Below are positions 1 to 4,985 of a DNA stretch of 5,265 bases, in pieces. The stretch comes from Actinomycetota bacterium (GTDB lineage Bacteria; Actinomycetota; Humimicrobiia; Humimicrobiales; Humimicrobiaceae): contig JAGYOJ010000117.1 of assembly GCA_018399435.1 (NCBI GenBank), positions 1 through 5,265 of the forward strand, written 5' to 3'. Each line of letters starts with the position of its first letter. The first letter of the stretch is position 1. A program made the position numbers and the translations under genes. The notes beneath the pieces were generated by a model. The model was given only the letters and a program-made list of their open reading frames with translations. It made no database searches and was not told the origin of the DNA.

Positions 1-290
1 CATTAAAAAATAAATTATCAAGAAAATATCCGGGAGTAGAATTAATATTATTTGGGTCTAAAGCAAGAAATGATTCGGAAAAATTTTCTGATATGGATAC
101 CCTTATACTTGTAGATAAAAATATAACTAATAATCTAAAAGATAATATTATAGAAATTGCTTATGATATTGAACTAAAATATGATGTAGTATTTGGATTT
201 GTAATTGAAAATAAAAATTTATGGAATTCTTCAAAGTATAAGATATTGCCTTTATATAAAAATGTCCAAAGAGAAGGTATCCTAGTTTGA
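1..290 (+). CDS. MNT-type nucleotidyltransferase, probable antitoxin of a MNT/HEPN pair (5' truncated)
   Basis: The open frame runs in from the left edge (first whole codon at 3) and has no ATG, GTG or TTG before the internal Met at 93, so the true start lies outside the window. Of the 95 visible residues, residues 18-32 read GSKARNDSEKFSDMD, an exact GS-x10-DxD signature of the minimal nucleotidyltransferase fold, with metal-binding Asp at residues 30 and 32. A later YDVVFG strand (residues 60-65) supplies a likely third acidic residue. Starting at 93 would cut through the catalytic motif. MNT proteins are usually 100-130 residues, so only a short N-terminus is missing. In characterised MntA/HepT systems the MNT protein AMPylates a tyrosine on the HEPN toxin and silences it. 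The HEPN gene follows with a 4-bp overlap, which supports the same role here. The family assignment is firm; the antitoxin role is inferred from pairing. Confidence 0.9.
   Translation, partial: LKNKLSRKYPGVELILFGSKARNDSEKFSDMDTLILVDKNITNNLKDNIIEIAYDIELKYDVVFGFVIENKNLWNSSKYKILPLYKNVQREGILV
272..278 (+). promoter_or_regulatory. Ribosome binding site supporting a TTG start for the HEPN gene
   Basis: AGAAGGT matches the SD core AGGAGGT at six of seven bases and lies 8 nt before the TTG at 287. It sits inside the end of the MNT gene, which fits translational coupling of the pair. Confidence 0.6.
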
Positions 291-688
291 AAAGAGAACT
301 CATTGATTTAATAAAATACCGTTTGGAAAAATCAAAAGAAATGTTACAGGATGCAAAGATATTATTTGAAAAAGCCTCTCTTACATCCACTGTTAATAGA
401 ATATATTATGCCTTGTTTTATGCAGTAAATGGCCTGCTTTTATCAAAGAATTTTTCATCATCCAAGCACTCAGGTGTTAGAGCCTTGTTAAATAAAGAAT
501 TTGTGAAGAAGGGACTAATAGATAAAAAATTTGGAAAATTCTATTCAAAAATGTTTGAAGAAAGGCAGGAAGGAGATTACAAAGATTTTATCAATTTTGA
601 CAGAAGTATTGTAAGAAATTGGTTAAAAAACACGGAGAATTTTATTAAAGAAATTGAGAAAGTGACCTTAGAAATTATTAATAAATAA
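287..688 (+). CDS. HEPN domain protein, probable toxin partner of the MNT protein
   Basis: This 133-residue, all-helical, lysine-rich protein has the PF05168-type HEPN pattern: NRIYYALFYAVNGLL at 37-51, SKHSGVRALL at 59-68, and ERQEGDY at 92-98. HEPN proteins of toxin-antitoxin pairs are usually RNases or tRNA-targeting toxins acting in the cytoplasm. The TTG start overlaps the MNT stop codon (TTGA) and has an SD 8 nt upstream. The next Met is residue 20, which would remove the first conserved helix. I see no canonical R-x4-6-H RNase motif: the equivalent position reads R93-x3-D97-Y98, a form common in this HEPN branch. It may therefore be a different type of toxin, a non-catalytic partner, or regulated through Y98. 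The family is clear; toxicity is inferred from the MNT partner and was not seen directly. Confidence 0.88.
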   Translation: MKRELIDLIKYRLEKSKEMLQDAKILFEKASLTSTVNRIYYALFYAVNGLLLSKNFSSSKHSGVRALLNKEFVKKGLIDKKFGKFYSKMFEERQEGDYKDFINFDRSIVRNWLKNTENFIKEIEKVTLEIINK

Positions 689-732
689 ATTGCAACTCTT
701 CAGATAGATTAATCCCACTAACATTTATATTT

Positions 733-775
733 CCTGTAACTTCTATAAAAAGTAGAGAGTTCAGGCAACTTTTTT
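733..775 (+). terminator. Probable rho-independent terminator of the MNT/HEPN operon
   Basis: CCTG (733-736) pairs with CAGG (762-765), AAC (738-740) with GTT (759-761), and TTCTA (741-745) with TAGAG (753-757, one G-T pair). There is one bulged base on each side and a 7-nt loop. A run of six T starts at 770. The stem is imperfect and four bases separate it from the T run, so this is a moderate call. The structure overlaps the stop codon of the convergent methyltransferase gene. Confidence 0.4.
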
Positions 776-1567
776 AAATATAAAGATAGTATTACCTTCT
801 TTTTTTGTGTCTTTTATAACTCTATCAAGATACTTGCCAATAGAAAATACTAATTGGTTAAAACTCCTTAAGAACTTATTTTTATTCACCATTATGTTTT
901 TTTCTACTTTAGAACCTTTTAGAAATTTTTTTATAAACTTCAAAAAGGTTTTCTGGTATTTTTTGAAAAAGGGGAAGGATACAAATTTTTTATCTACCAG
1001 CTTGAAATTATTTTTCTTAAAAACATCAATATAGAAATCCTGGGCCCTGCTAATTAGTTTGTTATTTTTTTTAGTGTTATTTGAAGTTGCTTCAAATAAC
1101 ACTACTTGGCCACCCTTTTTTATATTCTTGTTTATTTGGTTTACCTTCTCAGCAATTTTATCTTCATCTATAAAGTGTTGAAGAACTGCAAGTATTAAAA
1201 GCAAATCATACTTTCTCCCTTTATTGCCTATATCTGTACAGAAAAATCTAGTATTGGGTATATTTAAAGAATTGGCCCTTTTTTTGGCTTTATTTATCAT
1301 AGATTTAGAAATATCAAAACCATAGATTGTGGATTCGGGTATTTTTTTTGCAAGCCAGCAGCAATAATAGCCATCGCCGCTTCCAAAATCTGCTATATTT
1401 AAACTCTTTTTGATCTTACCTAATTTCTTTTCTACAACTTGTTCTATTTTATCAAGAAGTATTTGGCGTCTTTCTAAGTAATATGGAAGTGGGGTGATTG
1501 TATAGAAGATCTCCCCTTTGTATCTATAGCTTAATTTGCCTCTTTTATTCCAATATCCGTCATTCAT
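761..1567 (-). CDS. Class I SAM-dependent methyltransferase
   Basis: This 268-residue protein has a Rossmann-type methyltransferase core. Motif I is NIADFGSGDGYYCCWLAKK (57-75), the SAM-binding glycine loop. The acidic end of strand 2 is YGFDISKSM (82-90, ribose-binding D85). An adenine-binding region lies around D112, motif IV is YDLLLILAVLQHF (120-132), and GGQVVLFEA starts the next strand. This is the broad methyltransferase 11/25-type fold, and the substrate cannot be told from sequence. The N-terminal 50 residues and the very basic, aromatic C-terminal third (FPFFKKYQKTFLKFIKKFLKG) are outside the core and may contact substrate or a membrane. The gene begins 3 nt after the archaemetzincin stop, with a weak AGGG ribosome site inside that gene's end, so it is the second gene of that operon. 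A perfect inverted repeat lies within the gene at 1072-1104. Confidence 0.87.
   Translation of the reverse strand: MNDGYWNKRGKLSYRYKGEIFYTITPLPYYLERRQILLDKIEQVVEKKLGKIKKSLNIADFGSGDGYYCCWLAKKIPESTIYGFDISKSMINKAKKRANSLNIPNTRFFCTDIGNKGRKYDLLLILAVLQHFIDEDKIAEKVNQINKNIKKGGQVVLFEATSNNTKKNNKLISRAQDFYIDVFKKNNFKLVDKKFVSFPFFKKYQKTFLKFIKKFLKGSKVEKNIMVNKNKFLRSFNQLVFSIGKYLDRVIKDTKKEGNTIFIFKKVA
1072..1104. repeat. Perfect 15-bp inverted repeat with 3-nt loop inside the methyltransferase gene
   Basis: TAGTGTTATTTGAAG (1072-1086), loop TTG, then CTTCAAATAACACTA (1090-1104): all 15 bases pair and pairing stops at both outer edges. In the methyltransferase frame it encodes VVLFEATSNNT. In the mRNA it is followed by a run of A, and on the plus strand it is preceded by a run of T, so it is not a standard terminator in either direction. 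Confidence 0.9.
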
Positions 1568-1570
1568 AAA

Positions 1571-2128
1571 CTACCCTATAAATTTTTTACAATTATCACA
1601 AAATTTATCTTCTTTATTATCAGTATCTTCCAAAGTATTTGAAAAATACATTACACAATTTGGATTATTACAGTGCTCCAGCCCAATTGTATGGCCTATC
1701 TCATGTATTGCTTCTTTTTTGATCCTGCTAAAATATAAGTGATTTTTATCGTCTTTTGTTTCTTTGCATTCATAAAATTCTGGATTAAGCCTACAAACTG
1801 ATATAATACAGGCCCTTGGGTATTGTCCTGCCAATCCAAATACGAAATTAAGGGACGAGGTATAAAGGTCCTTGTTAAAAACACTTAGAAATATATCCCT
1901 ACTATCACTTAAACCCAGATCACTAATCACAAAGTTTAAAATTTTATTTGCATTATATTGGTTTCTTGAAGAATTGTAGAAATTATTGCCAATATTTATC
2001 TTATCCAGGACTTTTACCTGGGTTAAAAATTTTTTTCGCAAAGAATCTTTTAAAAAGCTCAAAATATTATTATTTTGTTCATTTATAGGTATAATATTTA
2101 TATTTGGTTTCATAATATTTATATTCAT
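1571..2128 (-). CDS. amzA: Archaemetzincin-type zinc metalloprotease
   Basis: The 185-residue protein carries the full archaemetzincin signature. HEIGHTIGLEHC (142-153) gives the three zinc-binding His (142, 146, 152) and the catalytic Glu143. Then come Cys158, the Met-turn residue M160, and CDNC at 177-180, so four Cys (153, 158, 177, 180) can hold the second zinc. Sixteen residues separate M160 from CxxC, one fewer than the published pattern as I recall it. Upstream, LYTSSLNFVFGLAGQYPRACIISVCRL (88-114) is also typical. The length fits the family (about 180-200), there is no signal peptide, and it is probably cytoplasmic; physiological substrates of bacterial members are unknown. Starts at Met1 and Met6 are both possible and neither has a visible SD. 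Conserved family sequence begins near NINIIPI (residue 9), so Met6 (2113) is a fair alternative. It heads an operon with the methyltransferase. Confidence 0.9.
   Translation of the reverse strand: MNINIMKPNINIIPINEQNNNILSFLKDSLRKKFLTQVKVLDKINIGNNFYNSSRNQYNANKILNFVISDLGLSDSRDIFLSVFNKDLYTSSLNFVFGLAGQYPRACIISVCRLNPEFYECKETKDDKNHLYFSRIKKEAIHEIGHTIGLEHCNNPNCVMYFSNTLEDTDNKEDKFCDNCKKFIG
2091..2125. repeat. Short direct repeat at the start of the archaemetzincin gene
   Basis: ATAATATTTATATT occurs at 2091-2104 and again at 2112-2125, exactly 21 bp (7 codons) apart. It gives the protein a doubled N-terminus, NINIM then NINII. It may be a small in-frame duplication, or chance in very AT-rich DNA. Confidence 0.6.
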
Positions 2129-2148
2129 ATTTTTTTATTGCAAATAAT

Positions 2149-2178
2149 ATTATAGAATATATGTGTCACCTTTGTTAA
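2149..2178 (-). promoter_or_regulatory. Sigma70-like promoter for the archaemetzincin-methyltransferase operon
   Basis: Read on the minus strand: -35 TTAACA (2178-2173, five of six consensus bases), an 18-bp spacer, and -10 TATAAT (2154-2149, perfect). Transcription would start near 2142, only about 14 nt before the ATG at 2128 and 29 nt before the Met6 codon. The -35 half overlaps the leader of the divergent phosphoribosyltransferase gene, so the two genes could interfere. Confidence 0.55.
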
Positions 2179-2195
2179 GCTGTCTAAATTTAAAC

Positions 2196-2777
2196 ATGAA
2201 AAAAAAGCAAATTCAAATAAGTGGCAACTGGGAATCTGGATGGGCCCTGGACCTTAATACTGTCTGTGAAGGCAGTGAAGAAGGCGATCTTTTATTGGTT
2301 AGAAGAACAGAGATTGGTGAAAATTTATACCAACTAAAATATTTTGGAGACCAGGCAAAAATTAAGGTAATTGGCGGCATTGCTTCTGATTTTGTAAGGG
2401 AGAATATTAAGCCTTTGGGAGTAAAGGCTATAATCCCTGTTCCCCCTTCAAAACTGGACAGAGAATTTCAGCCTGTATATGAGTTAGCAAAATTTATTAG
2501 CAAAGATACAAATATAACTGTTGATTTTGATTATTTAATAAAAACAAAAGAAACTCCGCAATTACTTAAAGTAGAAAATGGTAGAGAAAGAAGAAGAATA
2601 TTAGAAAATATATTTAAAATAAAAGATAATAGATATGAAAATGAAAACCTCCTTTTATTTGATGACCTGTACAGTTCAGGCGAAACCCTTAAATCAATTA
2701 CTGAAGTCATGGTTTCTGAGGGTAAAGTAAATAAAATATATGTATTGACTATTGCCAAAACTAGGATACAAAAATAA
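2196..2777 (+). CDS. ComF-like phosphoribosyltransferase
   Basis: This 193-residue type I phosphoribosyltransferase fold has the PRPP-binding loop LLLFDDLYSSGETL (152-165, acidic pair D156-D157) and the family stretches IIPVPPSK (79-86) and KTKETPQL (116-123). The N-terminus, SGNWESGWALDLNT (9-22), matches a bacterial ComF-related subfamily that lacks the N-terminal CxxC zinc finger of competence protein ComF. I saw no cysteine pairs. The reaction would use PRPP with an unknown acceptor; ComF-family roles remain poorly defined. I chose ATG 2196 because the conserved block starts 8 residues later. A GTG at 2163 would add 11 residues without family resemblance and overlap the divergent promoter. 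No SD is visible before either start. It is a lone gene, divergent from the archaemetzincin and directly abutting the convergent CBS gene. Confidence 0.85.
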   Translation: MKKKQIQISGNWESGWALDLNTVCEGSEEGDLLLVRRTEIGENLYQLKYFGDQAKIKVIGGIASDFVRENIKPLGVKAIIPVPPSKLDREFQPVYELAKFISKDTNITVDFDYLIKTKETPQLLKVENGRERRRILENIFKIKDNRYENENLLLFDDLYSSGETLKSITEVMVSEGKVNKIYVLTIAKTRIQK

Positions 2778-3251
2778 CTATAAGATTTTTTCAATCACTT
2801 TTAGTATATCTGCCCTAGCTATTATTCCAACAAGCTTGCCTTCCTTACCTGTCACCGGGATTCTATTAATATTATTAGTAATCATTATATTTGCAATTCT
2901 ACTAACAGGCGTATCTAGATTTACTGTTTTGACATCTTTTGTCATTACATCTTTAATTTTAGTTTTTAAGTGGCTTTGGAGTTCCCTCTCATATTTTTCT
3001 AAAGCTTCTTTGCTTTCAAAAAAAATGTAGTTTTCAAAAGGTCCAAAAAATAATGGGAAAGGAGAACTTTTGCCTTTTATTATTATGTCAGTTTTAGAGA
3101 CAATACCTACTAGCCTGTCTTGGTCATTTACAACAGGGACACCACTAACTTTTTTATCTAAAAGCAGTTTTGCAAGTTCTTGGATAGTAGAATTTTCATT
3201 TATCTTTATTACCTCTTTATTCATTATATCTTTTGCAATATGTTCCTTCAT
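2778..3251 (-). CDS. Paired CBS-domain protein (adenine-nucleotide sensor)
   Basis: This 157-residue protein consists of two CBS domains (about 8-60 and 98-155) and nothing else, so it forms a single Bateman module. Each begins with the usual DIM/DVM start (IAKDIMNKEVIKI, IKDVMTKDVKTV) and ends in a G-[IV]-[IV]-x-x-x-D strand (GIVSKTD 49-55; GIIARAD 142-148). Such modules bind AMP, ATP, SAM or NAD derivatives and normally regulate a partner. CBS1 keeps the ribose-contacting S/T-x-x-D; CBS2 has Ala145 in the S/T place, so the two sites may bind differently. The linker (61-97) holds an unusual aromatic stretch, PFPLFFGPFENYIFF, then a charged helix. The start at 3251 is fixed by a strong SD. 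Its stop codon directly adjoins the phosphoribosyltransferase stop. The partner is unknown. Confidence 0.9.
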   Translation of the reverse strand: MKEHIAKDIMNKEVIKINENSTIQELAKLLLDKKVSGVPVVNDQDRLVGIVSKTDIIIKGKSSPFPLFFGPFENYIFFESKEALEKYERELQSHLKTKIKDVMTKDVKTVNLDTPVSRIANIMITNNINRIPVTGKEGKLVGIIARADILKVIEKIL

Positions 3252-3259
3252 TTTTATCC

Positions 3260-3265
3260 CCTCCT
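3260..3265 (-). promoter_or_regulatory. Strong ribosome binding site of the CBS gene
   Basis: A perfect AGGAGG, within AAAGGAGGGG on the minus strand, lies 8 nt before the ATG at 3251. It is the best SD in the window, in contrast to the two genes that diverge near 2130-2195, which show none. Confidence 0.85.
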
Positions 3266-3325
3266 TTTTCCAGTATAAACCGGTACAAGGTTCAATTAAA
3301 GCAGAAAATATTCATTTTATATTTC

Positions 3326-3354
3326 TTGAAATAAAAAAAACGTATTGATAGGAT
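3326..3354 (+). promoter_or_regulatory. Candidate promoter of the kinase-sirtuin operon
   Basis: TTGAAA (3326-3331, five of six for -35), a 17-bp spacer, then TAGGAT (3349-3354, four of six for -10). Transcription would begin near 3361, about 15 nt before the ATG at 3376. The rest of the 124-bp gap between the divergent CBS and kinase genes shows only a weak minus-strand -10-like TATACT close to the CBS ribosome site. Confidence 0.4.
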
Positions 3355-3375
3355 TAAAATTACGGGGTTGGGCAT

Positions 3376-4233
3376 ATGGAGAAATTTAATTCATTTGAAA
3401 AATTAATTAGTGTTTTAGCTAAAAAAACTGGAATAATATTTTTATTGGGGCATACCGACACCGGCAAAACCACTTTTTCAAAAAAAATATTAAAAGCTTA
3501 CCTAAAAGAAGGCAAAACAGCTGGGTTTATAGATAGTGATGTGGGCCAGTCAACAATTGGCCCTCCCGCCACAATAGGGGCGGCAAATATTAATAGTGAA
3601 GGTGATCTGGCAAATCTAGGGGCAAGGAGCCAGTACCTATATTTTGTTGGTTCAACTTCTCCCAGGGGTAATTTTTTGCCAATGGTTTTAGGTACATACA
3701 ATTTAACAAATGAATTATCCAAAAATGATTGTTTAGTAATAGATACTACAGGACTGGTTCTGGGAAGCTATGGACAAGTTTTAAAGTATAATAAAATTAC
3801 CTTTATAAAGCCTAACTATCTTATCCTTTTTGAACGGGAAGATGAGCTGGGATATTATAAAGAAATATTTCAAAATAATAGCTATGTGACTGTATGCACA
3901 TTAAAAGTGGGAAAAATTGTAAAAAAGAAAAGCCCTAAATACCGGGAAGAAAAAAGGGAAGAAAGTTTTCAAAATTACTTTAATATGGCTTCAGAAATTA
4001 CAGTAGATTTAAAAAATACCAGTACATTTCCCCCAAAAGAATTTTTTATAGAAAAAGTAAAAAAGTTTAATATAATTGGATTAGAAGATAGCTGGAACCG
4101 GTGTTTGGGCCTAGGTATTTTCTTAAACTTAAAAGGCAATAAATTAAAAATTTATACCCCAGTAGAAAGTAGCAAGATAAAATTTTTAAAACTTGGTTCG
4201 ATACAGATCAATAAAGATGGAGAGCAAATATGA
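3376..4233 (+). CDS. Clp1/Grc3-family polynucleotide 5'-kinase
   Basis: The 285-residue P-loop protein belongs to the Clp1_P family, which phosphorylates 5'-hydroxyl ends of RNA (sometimes DNA) with NTP. Seen in order: Walker A GHTDTGKT (25-32), DSDVGQSTIGPPATIG (53-68, matching the Clp1 DxDxGQ block), YFVGSTSPRGN (89-99, matching FxGxTSPxxN), and VIDTTGLVLGSYGQ (121-134, the Walker B/lid region, with Leu127 where eukaryotic Clp1 and Grc3 have Trp in NTxGW). A C-terminal GLEDSWNRCLGLGIF suggests a short C-terminal domain. Walker A begins at residue 25, so the N-terminal domain of eukaryotic Clp1 (about 425 residues) is absent. It overlaps the sirtuin start by 4 bp and so probably shares its transcript. 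The ribosome site is weak (GGGG 9 nt upstream of ATG). The family is firm; RNA 5'-OH kinase activity is inferred. Confidence 0.88.
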   Translation: MEKFNSFEKLISVLAKKTGIIFLLGHTDTGKTTFSKKILKAYLKEGKTAGFIDSDVGQSTIGPPATIGAANINSEGDLANLGARSQYLYFVGSTSPRGNFLPMVLGTYNLTNELSKNDCLVIDTTGLVLGSYGQVLKYNKITFIKPNYLILFEREDELGYYKEIFQNNSYVTVCTLKVGKIVKKKSPKYREEKREESFQNYFNMASEITVDLKNTSTFPPKEFFIEKVKKFNIIGLEDSWNRCLGLGIFLNLKGNKLKIYTPVESSKIKFLKLGSIQINKDGEQI

Positions 4234-4985
4234 ATGAGGCACAAAAAATTGCAAAAGAGATATTCGAAAGTAAAAAGGTTTGTGTGCTAACTGGTGCAGG
4301 AATCTCTACAGAAAGTGGAGTTCCAGATTTTAGAAGCCCTGGGACAGGACTATGGACAAAATTTGATCCTAGTATTTTATCAGCTGACATGCTTTTAAAT
4401 AACCCAGAAAGATTTTACAGGAAAGGGCTAGAAATACTTAAAAGCATTGGGGAAGTTAGAAATGCAAAGCCAAATATTGGCCATAAAATATTAGCTAAAC
4501 TGGAAAAAGAAAAATACATTGACTGTATAATTACCCAAAACATTGATGGCCTCCATAAAAAAGCAGGATCAGAGAATGTTTATGAAGCCCATGGAAATCT
4601 AAGAGATGCATATTGCATCACTTGTGGGAAGGAATACAGCTTTGCCGGGCTCACAGGCAAGATAGAAAATGGGCAGATCCCGCCATTATGTGATGAATGT
4701 GGAGGGATTATAAGGCCGGGGGTTGTCCTTTTTGGAGACCCTCTTCCCGAAATATATGAAGAAGCTATAAAAGAAGTTAAAAAAAGTAATCTCCTACTTG
4801 TTATTGGCTCAAGCTTAGAAGTTAGCCCGGTAAATTACCTGCCAGATTTAAGCACAAAATATATAATTATTAATAAGGAGAAAACAGCTTTTGACAGGGC
4901 AGCTCATATAGTTTGGCACCAAAAAGCTGGCAATGCATTGAAGATGATATATAAAGAAATAAAAAAGCATGAAGAAAAAGATTAA
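4230..4985 (+). CDS. Sirtuin, NAD-dependent protein deacetylase
   Basis: This 251-residue Sir2-family enzyme removes acyl groups from lysines using NAD+, releasing nicotinamide and O-acyl-ADP-ribose. All landmarks are present: GAGISTESGVPDFRS (22-36), TQNIDGLH (102-109), catalytic His121 in HGN, a zinc site with four Cys (129, 132, 154, 157), FGDPLPE (168-174), and IGSSLEVSPVNYLP near the NAD-ribose site. The desuccinylase Tyr-x-x-Arg of SIRT5/CobB is not kept: the matching helix reads ERFYRKGLEIL, with Gly three residues after Tyr63, so a deacetylase is more likely than a desuccinylase. The ATG overlaps the kinase stop (ATGA), preceded by GGAGAG 5 nt upstream. The length is standard for bacterial and archaeal sirtuins. 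A cobB symbol would be loose, so I give none. Its neighbours are the kinase and a membrane spermidine-synthase-like gene that overlaps its end by 17 bp. Confidence 0.95.
   Translation: MNEAQKIAKEIFESKKVCVLTGAGISTESGVPDFRSPGTGLWTKFDPSILSADMLLNNPERFYRKGLEILKSIGEVRNAKPNIGHKILAKLEKEKYIDCIITQNIDGLHKKAGSENVYEAHGNLRDAYCITCGKEYSFAGLTGKIENGQIPPLCDECGGIIRPGVVLFGDPLPEIYEEAIKEVKKSNLLLVIGSSLEVSPVNYLPDLSTKYIIINKEKTAFDRAAHIVWHQKAGNALKMIYKEIKKHEEKD

Noticed and set aside
142..155. ATAATATTATAGAA also found at 2144-2157, possibly a dispersed repeat
   Set aside because: It is low-complexity AT sequence without any flanking similarity, so chance is sufficient.
148..390. Minus-strand open frame of 80 codons across the MNT/HEPN junction
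   Set aside because: It is a shadow of two genes with clear family motifs, and its own product has no recognisable domain.
807..1034. Plus-strand open frame opposite the methyltransferase gene
   Set aside because: It is Phe/Leu-rich because it mirrors a Lys-rich region; no family features.
2003..2036. Hairpin ATCCAGG / CCTGGGT followed by a T-rich run on the plus strand, resembling a terminator
   Set aside because: It lies antisense inside the archaemetzincin gene, no plus-strand transcript is expected there, the T run is interrupted by five A, and a 7-bp stem with one G-T pair is plausible by chance.
2163..2195. GTG start at 2163 for the phosphoribosyltransferase
   Set aside because: It adds 11 residues with no family resemblance, has no SD and overlaps the divergent promoter; ATG 2196 fits the conserved N-terminus.
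2752..3348. Two plus-strand hydrophobic open frames opposite the CBS gene that look like membrane proteins
   Set aside because: Hydrophobicity arises from the complement of charged codons; the CBS gene has two complete domains and a perfect SD.
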